Shown here: piece after piece, positions 17,903-26,094 of the stretch
How the letters are laid out: every line of letters starts with the position of its first letter
Position numbering within the stretch: the stretch's first letter is position 1
Assembly (NCBI RefSeq): GCF_015476655.1
Contig: NZ_JABFHF010000024.1
Span: 1-64,000 of the forward strand
Source of the DNA: Aquiflexum lacus
Lineage (GTDB): Bacteria; Bacteroidota; Bacteroidia; Cytophagales; Cyclobacteriaceae
DNA: 64,000 bases
Direction: 5' to 3'
The notes under the pieces: model-generated
What the model saw: the letters and a program-made list of their open reading frames with translations, nothing else
Told to the model about the DNA's origin: nothing
Database searches by the model: none
Made by a program: the position numbers and the translations under genes

Positions 17903-18316
17903 ATGAATTACTCAAATGTTTTTAACATCAACTTCTTCAAGATAATTATATCTATAGCCCTTTTTTCTTCATGCAATTCAAGGATAAATAAGGCAGAAGA
18001 AATACAGGAATTGAATTTAGAAAATGAATTGGCGGCAATGATTAAAGACTTCAAGGGAGAGGCACATCTTTATGCCAAAAATCTAAGCACAGGAGAAATT
18101 ATCAATATAGAATTGTATGGCAAAGCGGGTTTCACCCCGGGATACCGTGGAGACGTGGCCTATTTCATTACCCCGGATAGCGAGTATGTGATTGGCCTGA
18201 AATGTACCAACGTCGATGATTCCAAACCCCTTAATGCGACTAATGAAGGATTTGAGTTTTCTGCCAAACTGGGAAAACTATTTTATGATCATTGGGGAAT
18301 ACCCGCAGCCCTTTAG
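17903..18316 (+). pseudogene. serine hydrolase (class A beta-lactamase-like) with in-frame internal deletion
   Basis: The frame is open for 137 residues and begins as a lipoprotein (SIALFSSC). The next segment (AMIKDFKGEAHLYAKNLSTGE) is the start of a class A beta-lactamase-like serine hydrolase. Directly after it comes the family's C-terminal part (GKAGFTPGYRGDVAYFITPD, then FSAKLGKLFYDHWG). The central region with the SxxK nucleophile and the SDN motif, roughly 200 residues, is absent. It cannot be catalytic; it could still make a small lipoprotein. I interpret it as a deletion relic. Confidence 0.7.
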
Positions 18317-18339
18317 CTGCCGACCATCAATCAAAAATA

Positions 18340-18528
18340 TTATTTATCATTTAAAAAATCTTGTACCAATGAATTATTGATAGTTTCCATCTGAAGGGTC
18401 CAACTATCGATAAACCACCTCCCATTTTCATAATGAAGCTGGATACTATTTAAACCCCGTATATTGGTTGGAACTTCCCGATCTGTTCTAATCTCAAAAG
18501 CGCTCCATACTTGGGCGATATTTCCAAT
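18340..18528 (-). pseudogene. 3' fragment of an NTF2-fold gene
   Basis: Immediately after, and in frame with, the stop codon of the molybdopterin oxidoreductase (18529-18531) the minus strand stays open for 62 codons. It reads IAQVWSAFEIRTDRE, RGLNSIQLHYENGRWFIDSW and ends LVQDFLNDK then TAA (18340-18342). This is the terminal part of NTF2-like proteins of the type 'VW..YE.R.....RG.NSIQL....W.I.SW'. No N-terminal part exists, so the 5' half has been deleted up to the oxidoreductase stop. Confidence 0.75.
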
Positions 18529-20697
18529 TTACACTTTCTCAACTTCTACCCTTGCTTCTTGAATAGCACCACCCCTGCCCATATCCGTCAGCAAGTGGTT
18601 TGTCAAAGCATTGGCGGAGGACCCTCCTTTTAACAGTGAAGGCCAGAATCCTTGTGGCATGCAGACTACTCCTTGCTGTACTTTATTGCTAATGCGTGCT
18701 GTTATGTACACCCGACCTCTTTGGTTAAATACCTTGAGCTCATCACCATCGGCAATTTGCCGCATGGCAGCATCCTTCGGATTGACTTCCAAATAAAATT
18801 TACCCTCTTTTTCAAGGATATGATCTATGTTAGCATGGCTACTGTTCAAGAAATTTTCAGGGGTCTTGATGGTCAATAAATGCAAAGGGTATTGCTTCAT
18901 TTCTTCATCACTGTATTTGAATGGAATATACTCTGGAAGCGCTTGTTCCAGGTTAGGATCATAAAAATGGCACTTTCCAGAGCTGGTTTTGAAATTCCCT
19001 TCTGCATGGGGCATCCACTTCGCAGGAAGGTTTAGCTTTTGCCCGCCTCTTTTTCTTAGCGACGTAAAGGAAATGCCTTTCATATATTCATGATTGCTAT
19101 CAAGGGTCTTTTTTACAATATCGATATCGGATTCGTAGAAGTAGGCTTCTTTGAATCCCATTTCCCGGGCCAGTAATCTGAACAGTTCCGAATTGGGCTT
19201 TGATTCCCCTATCGGTTCAATCGCAGGTTCATTGATATTCAGATAGGGGGTTCCCCAAGAATCGAGGATATCCCAATTTTCAAGAACACTCGTGGCCGGA
19301 AATATATAATCAGCATAACGGGCCGTATCTGTAAGAAAATGTTCAGAAACTACAGTGAGCAGGTCATTTCTTTCCAGACCTTTACGGACTAAATTTTGAT
19401 TGGGTGTAGTGACTGCGGGATTCGAATTATAAACAAACAGGGCATCGATACTTGGATTTAATTCCATGTCATTCAAGGCCTTTCCCAATTCCACCATATT
19501 GACTGACCGGGTTTTTAGATCGGCAAGTGCCCCAGGGAGGTTGATACTTTCCCAGTTTAGTGCCTCACCAAATAGTTCATAGGTCATATGCATCAACCCG
19601 CCTCCGAAATGTCTCCATGCACCGGTCAATGCCGGTAACATCGCCACTGCTCTAAAGGCACTTGCCCCATTAACCTGATGCTCCATCCCAATCAGCACAC
19701 GAATCAGTGAAGGCGAAGCTGTGGCATATGCTTTGGCTAGCGCAATGATGGTTTCCTTTTCCAGACCGGTGATTTGGGCAACTGTTTCCGGATCATATTT
19801 TTGCACATGTTCTTTCAACTGCACTATGCCCAAAGTGTAATTATTGATGTATTCCTGATCCTGAAGATTCTCGGCTAAAATGACATGCATCAAACCTAAT
19901 GCAAGGGCCGTATCTGTTCCCGGGCGCGGCTGAATATGCCAATCAGATTCCTCCGAAGTTTTCGACTGAAATGGATCTACCGTGACGATTGTTGCGCCAT
20001 TGTTTTTTGCCTCTTGGATAAAAGGCCATAAATGTTGATTGGAAAGCACAGGATTGGTGCCCCACAATATGATGTATCTGCTGTGAATAATATCTTCTGG
20101 CAGGACGCCGGTTGTCTGACCGTTTGTGGCCAAAACACCTTCCACGGCAGCATCTCCACATATTGTTCTCTCTAATTGACTGGCGCCTATATGAGCGAAA
20201 AATCTACTGGAAATGGCTCCTCCCTGAACCATTCCCTGATTTCCGCCAAAACTATAGGGAAGGATTGCTTCTCCCCCCTTTTGCTCAATAATAACTTTAA
20301 GTTTAGCGGCAACTTCACGGATGGCCTGTTCCCAACTGATTTTCACAAATTCACCGCTTTCTTTTGGCCCACTTCTTTTTAAGGGTGATAAAATCCGGTC
20401 AGGGTGGAAAGTGACATCATTGGGAAAGCTGACCATCTTGTTGCAAAGCTTACCCGCCGTATAAGGATCGTTTTTGCTTGCCTGAAAATCCGTTACTTGA
20501 TTATTAACTGTAGTTACTGTCCAACTGCAACGATCCGGACAATCATGATAACAGGCGCCAAAAACTGTTTTAGCTGTCTCGCTATCCGAACAACCGGATA
20601 GAACCGAGAGAGATGCCAGGCTAATTCCTGCAGCACCTTTTGCACTTATCCCAATAAATTCGCGGCGATCAATACCTTTGTTTTTTTTCGATTCCAT
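18529..20697 (-). CDS. Tat-exported molybdopterin-dependent oxidoreductase
   Basis: A 722-residue member of the DMSO-reductase superfamily. It begins with a Tat signal (DRREFIGISAKGAAGISLAS) and a possible lipobox (LSGC). A [4Fe-4S] motif follows (CYHDCPDRCSW ... GKLCNK, about 48-87). The molybdopterin domains carry the usual patterns (SFGGNQGMVQ, LWGTNPVLSN, TVDPFQSKTSEESDWHI, RPGTDTALALGLMHVI) and the C-terminal dinucleotide-binding domain (DELKVFNQRGRV). It is predicted periplasmic. The substrate cannot be told from sequence. The gene directly follows a DUF418 protein (1 bp gap) that could be a membrane partner. Confidence 0.85.
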   Translation of the reverse strand: MESKKNKGIDRREFIGISAKGAAGISLASLSVLSGCSDSETAKTVFGACYHDCPDRCSWTVTTVNNQVTDFQASKNDPYTAGKLCNKMVSFPNDVTFHPDRILSPLKRSGPKESGEFVKISWEQAIREVAAKLKVIIEQKGGEAILPYSFGGNQGMVQGGAISSRFFAHIGASQLERTICGDAAVEGVLATNGQTTGVLPEDIIHSRYIILWGTNPVLSNQHLWPFIQEAKNNGATIVTVDPFQSKTSEESDWHIQPRPGTDTALALGLMHVILAENLQDQEYINNYTLGIVQLKEHVQKYDPETVAQITGLEKETIIALAKAYATASPSLIRVLIGMEHQVNGASAFRAVAMLPALTGAWRHFGGGLMHMTYELFGEALNWESINLPGALADLKTRSVNMVELGKALNDMELNPSIDALFVYNSNPAVTTPNQNLVRKGLERNDLLTVVSEHFLTDTARYADYIFPATSVLENWDILDSWGTPYLNINEPAIEPIGESKPNSELFRLLAREMGFKEAYFYESDIDIVKKTLDSNHEYMKGISFTSLRKRGGQKLNLPAKWMPHAEGNFKTSSGKCHFYDPNLEQALPEYIPFKYSDEEMKQYPLHLLTIKTPENFLNSSHANIDHILEKEGKFYLEVNPKDAAMRQIADGDELKVFNQRGRVYITARISNKVQQGVVCMPQGFWPSLLKGGSSANALTNHLLTDMGRGGAIQEARVEVEKV

Positions 20698-20698
20698 T

Positions 20699-21922
20699 TT
20701 AATTTTCTTTGATCACCACCGGAATTGGTTGTGAAATTATAAATGGCTGTACCTTTAAATAGGTGAGTGATCGCCATAGCCATTCAATGGGGCCATATTT
20801 AAATTTTTTCATCCAGTAAAAGCTTATGATCATTTGTGCGCCAATGATCAGAAAGGCAATCAATAGAAGTTCAATATTCCTCAATTGACCCATGTACCCA
20901 AGGCCCCAATTAAAGAATAAGAATGTGCCGATCAGGGATTGAAATACATAATTTGTCAGTGCCATACGTCCATAAGGAGCTAACCAGGCGAGTGTTTTTT
21001 GCATTTTTGGCAATTCAAAAAGGTAAACAAACCCGGCAGCCAAGAATATGGTAAAGAAAAAATTGAAATTATCGTAAGCAGATAAGGCAAACATGGACCA
21101 CCATGAAGTGAAATCAAATATACTTTCCATTTGGGAAAACAAGTACCAAAAAAGAGGAATCATGGCAAGTGTACCCACAAATGACCACTGGATTATTTTT
21201 TTAAGAACTGTGGTGTTGGATTGAAGATTTTCAAGAAGTCGGGTTCTGCCAATCCACATACCCAGCAGGAAAAAAGCAAATGTCAGATAGCCTCGACCGA
21301 ATACACCCATTTGAAAATTGAATTTGCCAATCAGTGCAATAAAATTGACCCGCCAAACATCCAATAAAGTCCCACCTGTGATCGCCGCCATATACTTTTC
21401 ATCAAAATTTTCAATGTTCAGTGCTATGATGGAATCATTACCAAAAATGCCATAGGACAAAAACCTACCTCCACCCAGAAATAGAATAACAGCTAAGGCA
21501 AGTACAACCTTATTGCTGGTACTGTGAAAAGGGATAAGCAAAAATCCAAAAAGCACATAAATCACCAAGATGTCCCCGGAATAGAAAGAATTATGTGCAA
21601 CACCGATTACTAATAATACCAACAAACGCCACAGGTACCGGGTTTTGTAATTCACACCGCTTTTTTCAGCATTATCCATCTGTATGAAAAAGCTAAGGCC
21701 AAACAATAACGAAAACAGGGCAAAAAACTTTCCCCTGATTATCCAAAAGGAAACCGTGTCAACTATGAAGTCGACAGGTCCTGAAAACATAACAGCCCGC
21801 ATTTCATCAGTAGGGAACCCAGCTAAGAACTGTTCCAATACATGAGCAATCACAATTCCGGCTAAGGCAAAGCCTCTCAAAGCATCAACAGCATGGATCC
21901 GATTTTTTACAACTTGGTTCAT
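20699..21922 (-). CDS. DUF418 (YeiB-like) membrane protein
   Basis: A 407-residue membrane protein with about ten helices. It starts RIHAVDALRGFALAGIVIAH, the N-terminal acyltransferase-like/HGSNAT segment, and ends with the DUF418 signature GRMALTNYVFQSLIGTFLF and PIEWLWRSLTY. The family is widespread, has no proven function and is thought to handle membrane or envelope substrates. It lies between the molybdopterin oxidoreductase (1 bp) and the D-aminoacylase-like gene (90 bp), all on the minus strand, so the three are probably one unit under element D. Confidence 0.85.
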   Translation of the reverse strand: MNQVVKNRIHAVDALRGFALAGIVIAHVLEQFLAGFPTDEMRAVMFSGPVDFIVDTVSFWIIRGKFFALFSLLFGLSFFIQMDNAEKSGVNYKTRYLWRLLVLLVIGVAHNSFYSGDILVIYVLFGFLLIPFHSTSNKVVLALAVILFLGGGRFLSYGIFGNDSIIALNIENFDEKYMAAITGGTLLDVWRVNFIALIGKFNFQMGVFGRGYLTFAFFLLGMWIGRTRLLENLQSNTTVLKKIIQWSFVGTLAMIPLFWYLFSQMESIFDFTSWWSMFALSAYDNFNFFFTIFLAAGFVYLFELPKMQKTLAWLAPYGRMALTNYVFQSLIGTFLFFNWGLGYMGQLRNIELLLIAFLIIGAQMIISFYWMKKFKYGPIEWLWRSLTYLKVQPFIISQPIPVVIKEN

Positions 21923-22012
21923 AAAGATTAGACTTAAAATGAAATGATTATTTTATTATCATTAGTAAAAAACCGGAATGTTCCCTACTGTATTATTCCA
22001 TATCTTGTGATC

Positions 22013-23488
22013 TTACTTCTTAAACTTCCCATACACTCCTTGCCCAGGGAAAACATTGGAGACGGTCCTGCCATTTTTCAAAACAAAGGTTCCATTCACC
22101 AATACATACTCAATTCCTTCCGAAAACTCCAACCCTCCTTTAAAGGTCGCTTTATCAATTACAGCCTTGGGATCAAAAACGGTGATGTCTGCATCGGCAC
22201 CCACCTGTATCCTTCCCTTGAACCGCATCATGGGAGCTATACCTTCCAAACGCTTTGCCGGAAGCAGGGTCATCTTTTCGATAGCAGTATTTAAGTCCAG
22301 CACCTGATCTTCTCTGACATATTTTCCCAAAACTCTGGAAAAAGTCCCGGCGGTACGGGGATGGGCGAGTTTACTATATTGCATACCATCTGATCCGATG
22401 ATCACACCGGGCGCTGCAATACCTCTTGCAATCCATTCGGGTTGCATCATGTGCATGATGACTACTTGATTGGTTCTTCTATTTCTCGCAAAGGTTTCTT
22501 TTGTCAGTCTCTCACCAGTAGCCACCAACTGCAAATCCCCATAATCAATACCCAATCTTTCCTGCCAACCTTCATCAAACATGGCAATCATCAGGCCTGT
22601 AGAGGCAGCGGTATAAGGATATAATTCTGTGGTAATGTCGAAGCCTTTTTGGGCAGCTGCACTCACCATGTTCAAGGCAAAATCAATTTGCCCCAGCGAC
22701 ATGCTATTGATGTGAACTATATGTAAAGGCGCTCCGGTCAGGACGGCATTGGCGATTACTTCCTGAGTCGCCAAAATATTAGGTTGGCGGTTGTGTGTAA
22801 AAATCAGGGCATCCAATTGACCTGCCATTTCAAAGACGCTATACATCTCAGCGGGCTTTGTGCCGGGTAAGTACCCAATAGGCACGCCTATTCCGATACC
22901 TCCTTCCTCCAAAGAAGATTTGATATTGGTGAGGGTTTGGTTCATTTCTTCAGTTGTAAGGTCTTCCGTAAAGGAAGGGGCAGCAACGTGAATAAAGGAT
23001 GCAATTTCTCTCTCATTGGCACGAACCATATTCAAAAGCTCCTCCACACCTTCCTGATACTTTCCGGTGGCCCTCAAGCGCTCATATGGCCAGTTAACAC
23101 TCGCCCCATAATGGATCAATGCCTTGTCCTGCCGTGATGCATACCATGCACCGGTATGTTCTATTCCCCATTCGAGTTCTAAGGCAGTCGTTACCCCATC
23201 GTGCAATTGGTATTCCTGCTCCACATTGCTTACGCCGTGCACATGCAGGTCGATAAATCCGGGAGAAACTACCATTCCGCTCACATTGAGGGTTTCTTTT
23301 CCCTCCAGAGGATCGGCACTGACCATGGCAATTCGGCCATTTTGGATACCTACATTTCTGATCGCATCCAGTCTTGTTTCTGGATCAATGACCCGGCCTC
23401 CTGCCAATACAATGTCATATTGAATAGACGATTGCCCTAAGGCATTTAAAGACAGGGTAAGGAAGAGGATTAAAAATATGTTTCTCAT
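22013..23488 (-). CDS. exported amidohydrolase, D-aminoacylase-like
   Basis: A 491-residue metal-dependent amidohydrolase with a signal peptide (IFLILFLTLSLNALGQS). Motifs: the HxH metal site FIDLHVHG (His82, His84), HIVHINS, and IIGSDGMQYSKLAHPRTAGT followed by FSRVLGKYVRE. The last is the hallmark of N-acyl-D-amino-acid deacylases. Predicted to release D-amino acids from N-acyl or glutamate derivatives in the periplasm, perhaps from peptidoglycan or lipids; the exact substrate is inference. It is first in its operon, with the triple-repeat element D 111-165 bp upstream. Confidence 0.85.
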   Translation of the reverse strand: MRNIFLILFLTLSLNALGQSSIQYDIVLAGGRVIDPETRLDAIRNVGIQNGRIAMVSADPLEGKETLNVSGMVVSPGFIDLHVHGVSNVEQEYQLHDGVTTALELEWGIEHTGAWYASRQDKALIHYGASVNWPYERLRATGKYQEGVEELLNMVRANEREIASFIHVAAPSFTEDLTTEEMNQTLTNIKSSLEEGGIGIGVPIGYLPGTKPAEMYSVFEMAGQLDALIFTHNRQPNILATQEVIANAVLTGAPLHIVHINSMSLGQIDFALNMVSAAAQKGFDITTELYPYTAASTGLMIAMFDEGWQERLGIDYGDLQLVATGERLTKETFARNRRTNQVVIMHMMQPEWIARGIAAPGVIIGSDGMQYSKLAHPRTAGTFSRVLGKYVREDQVLDLNTAIEKMTLLPAKRLEGIAPMMRFKGRIQVGADADITVFDPKAVIDKATFKGGLEFSEGIEYVLVNGTFVLKNGRTVSNVFPGQGVYGKFKK

Positions 23489-23568
23489 GGTTCTACCTTG
23501 TTAGATTTATTGTGGGTTCGGATTCGCGGGGGTTTAATAAAAGTCTTCGTTCCGAAAACTAAAGTAAG

Positions 23569-23653
23569 ATAGGAAAATCAATGGTGGCAAATAGATGACT
23601 TAGGACGAAATGCTACTATTTCTTCCCCAATGAACAGGTTTTCTTTCCGAAGA
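23569..23653 (-). promoter_or_regulatory. triple 21-bp repeat element D with promoter-proximal block
   Basis: TTAGGACGAAATGC, TTCTTCCCCAATGAACAGG and CTTTCCGAAGA form three units spaced exactly 21 bp (reference C at 23606, 23627, 23648). The block ATAGGAAAATCAATG (23569-23583) is shared with element B at the same 16 bp distance. On the minus strand it leads to TATCTTAC, a possible -7 box, with TTG 16 bp before it. It would drive the 23488 gene. The rest of the 23489-23954 gap holds only a hairpin (23783-23821). Confidence 0.75.
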
Positions 23654-23782
23654 TGGATTGTATCTCAGCTGTTTAGAACCTAATATTCAACGAGTAGGTT
23701 ATTTCACAGGAGCTGTCTGTTTGGATGAAAAAGATTATCTCCTGCAATTCCTATTTTTACTCTTGGTCAAGCAAACAGGTTA

Positions 23783-23821
23783 AATTATCAAAACTTGCAA
23801 TTTTTGCAAGTTTTGATAATT
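23783..23821. repeat. 18-bp perfect hairpin
   Basis: AATTATCAAAACTTGCAA (23783-23800) and its exact reverse complement (23804-23821) are separated by TTT. It lies about 135 bp beyond the stop of the minus-strand kinase gene and before element D, so it may end kinase transcripts, although no clear T-tract follows in that direction. Confidence 0.6.
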
Positions 23822-23954
23822 GTCAGTGATTCTTTTTACCTACCTCAAGGGTTAAAGATTTTGGATTGAAATTGAAAGAGGGCAGCGGCTTAACCCATTA
23901 TTTTACCCTATGTAATCAAGCCTGCCTTCAAAAAGAAATAATTCCATTACATGA

Positions 23955-25877
23955 TCATGCAGCTTCTTCAGTTTTAAAATCAAAATATATCCGTGTACCA
24001 TTCTTCACTTCTTCCTGCATTTTACCGTTTAATTGTTGGGTAAGCAGCGAGATCAACTGACCGCCAAAGCCGGTGCCTTTGATCTGTCCGCTTTTGCCTA
24101 CGCCATTGTCGCTTACCTGTAACTGAAGAACGCCATCCCCATTCTTTTGAAGGGTGATTTCAACTTTGCCCTGCTGTCCTTCAGGGAAGGCATATTTAAG
24201 CGTATTTGTCAGCAATTCATTCACAATTAGCCCAAGTGGAACAGCTGTGTCAATATCCACATCAAGGTTATCCATGGCACATTCAAGGGTTACCCGCTTT
24301 TCCGCACCAAAAGATCCGATCAGACTTTCACCCAGGTTGATAAAATAATCTCTCATTTCAATGGAACCCAAGTTAGTGCCCTGATAGAGTTTTTGATGTA
24401 CGATGCCAATGGATTGCACCCTGTTCTGCCCTTCCTGCATCGCATCTTTGGTGTTGGGGTCATCTATCTGTGATGATTGTAATGCCAACAAACTGCTGAC
24501 TATCTCAAGGTTGTTTTTTACCCGGTGGTGGATTTCTTTTAACAGCAATTCATTTTCCGCATTGCGTTTATCTAGCAGCACATTTTTTTGGTCTAATTCT
24601 TCATTCAAAGCCGCCAATTTCTGGTTGCTTTTTTGTTCCACTCTATAATTGCGATATAGAAGTCCAAGCATAACAGTGCCAAGTAGTAGGGCAACAATAT
24701 AAATAGTCTGTTGTTGCCGTTTTGCAAGAAGCTCTTTATCCTGTTTGAGTACATTCATCTCCAACTCACTCTCACGCAGGCTTCTTTCGTTTCTTTCCAA
24801 TTCGATACTTTCGTTGGTATCTGCCCATTCAACATGATATGCCAGGGCCTTCTTGTAATCGCCTTTGAGCGCATACAATTTGGATAATTTTTCAATAAAG
24901 CTCGCTGTATTTGCTTTGGTATTTATCTCAATTGAGGATTTTTTGGCTTTTTCATAATAGGCAATTGCTTCATCAATTCGGCCTTCTACCTCAGCAATAT
25001 CACCCAAAAGCGAATGCGCAAATTGATAAACATCAATGGTAGTCAAGTGATACTTTTCTAATAGTTGTATGGTTTTAAATAGGTAGGATTCTGCCTCTTC
25101 GTACTTTTTTCTTAAAACAAAGTAGTTTCCCATTGAGTAAGAATGCCAGGTATGGTGAAAGGGATTGGTGATTTGAGGTAACAGCGCGTCTAATTGGTTT
25201 AAATAAAATTCAGTGGAATCAGGGTTGGAAATTTCATAATGATAAGAGAGAAGTTTGTAAGCAATGACGAGGGCTTCGTTTTTTTCCGGATAATCGGAGT
25301 TCTGATAGCCAATCATACTCTCTTTTAAATATTGAATTCCTATTTCTTTTTCTTCAGGCAAACCATATTGATAATAAAACCTGCCCTTGTCTTTCAAAAT
25401 TTTGAGTCGAACCTCTGTTCGGGTATCAGCTTTAAGCAGATCCAATGCTTTTACAAAAAGCTCAAGCCCCGGTTTTGGTTCGCCTCTTATTATTTTGATC
25501 AAAGCCCAATTGATCAATAAATCATAACCCAAAACTTTATCTTTTTGATCGTCGGGGATTTTTTCATAATACGACCAGCCAATGGGCGCAATAGAATCTA
25601 CAACAATAAAATTATGCGAGCGGTTGGACCTGTCGGTGATATCTCTGAACAACTCGGCCAATTGTCCATATTGAAGCGGCTTATTGTTTTGAAGTAAGTC
25701 AACAGCCATGTCAAAATAATAAACAGTACTGTCACGGTCAAAATGCGGCATTTCCCTAAAATACAATGCCTTTTCCTGGTACTTTTTACTTAAAGTAATA
25801 ACTTCCTCAGTTGAAATGCTTTGAGCAGCTACTTTGGTTATTAAGAGAAAAAGAATGAAAAATAAAGGGGTTTTCAT
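23955..25877 (-). CDS. sensor histidine kinase with TPR input and HisKA_2 domain
   Basis: A 640-residue kinase. A signal peptide (FFILFLLITKVAAQS) is followed by a periplasmic array of TPR-like helices (for example YAHSLLGDIAEVEGRIDEAI and LSKLYALKGDYKKALAYH). One membrane helix (IYIVALLLGTVMLGLLY, about 390-408), a coiled coil, HisKA_2 box KEIHHRVKNNLEIV (His near 448) and HATPase (NELLTNTLKYAFPEG, DNGVGKSG) follow. The cytoplasmic half is closely similar to the kinase at 14139, so the two are paralogues with different sensors. No regulator gene is adjacent. Confidence 0.85.
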   Translation of the reverse strand: MKTPLFFILFLLITKVAAQSISTEEVITLSKKYQEKALYFREMPHFDRDSTVYYFDMAVDLLQNNKPLQYGQLAELFRDITDRSNRSHNFIVVDSIAPIGWSYYEKIPDDQKDKVLGYDLLINWALIKIIRGEPKPGLELFVKALDLLKADTRTEVRLKILKDKGRFYYQYGLPEEKEIGIQYLKESMIGYQNSDYPEKNEALVIAYKLLSYHYEISNPDSTEFYLNQLDALLPQITNPFHHTWHSYSMGNYFVLRKKYEEAESYLFKTIQLLEKYHLTTIDVYQFAHSLLGDIAEVEGRIDEAIAYYEKAKKSSIEINTKANTASFIEKLSKLYALKGDYKKALAYHVEWADTNESIELERNERSLRESELEMNVLKQDKELLAKRQQQTIYIVALLLGTVMLGLLYRNYRVEQKSNQKLAALNEELDQKNVLLDKRNAENELLLKEIHHRVKNNLEIVSSLLALQSSQIDDPNTKDAMQEGQNRVQSIGIVHQKLYQGTNLGSIEMRDYFINLGESLIGSFGAEKRVTLECAMDNLDVDIDTAVPLGLIVNELLTNTLKYAFPEGQQGKVEITLQKNGDGVLQLQVSDNGVGKSGQIKGTGFGGQLISLLTQQLNGKMQEEVKNGTRIYFDFKTEEAA

Positions 25878-26094
25878 TTGGATTTACGGTGTTATCAGTT
25901 GTTTGTATCAGGGCAATTAATTGGGGATTAACTTAATTTTAAATTGAGTAATTATAGCGATGAGGATAATATTTTTATATGTTTTTATCATTTATTCCCT
26001 AAAATAGTCAATTAGCCAATTTTTTAAATATGCACATTTTTTTTAATCTTTGGAAATTGTCTTTGAAGTCCAATTAATGAAGCCCTTTGAACTT

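Noticed and set aside
23783-23821. Hairpin as a firm intrinsic terminator
   Set aside because: The stem is perfect but no clear T-run follows it in the direction of the kinase gene, so it is listed only as a repeat.
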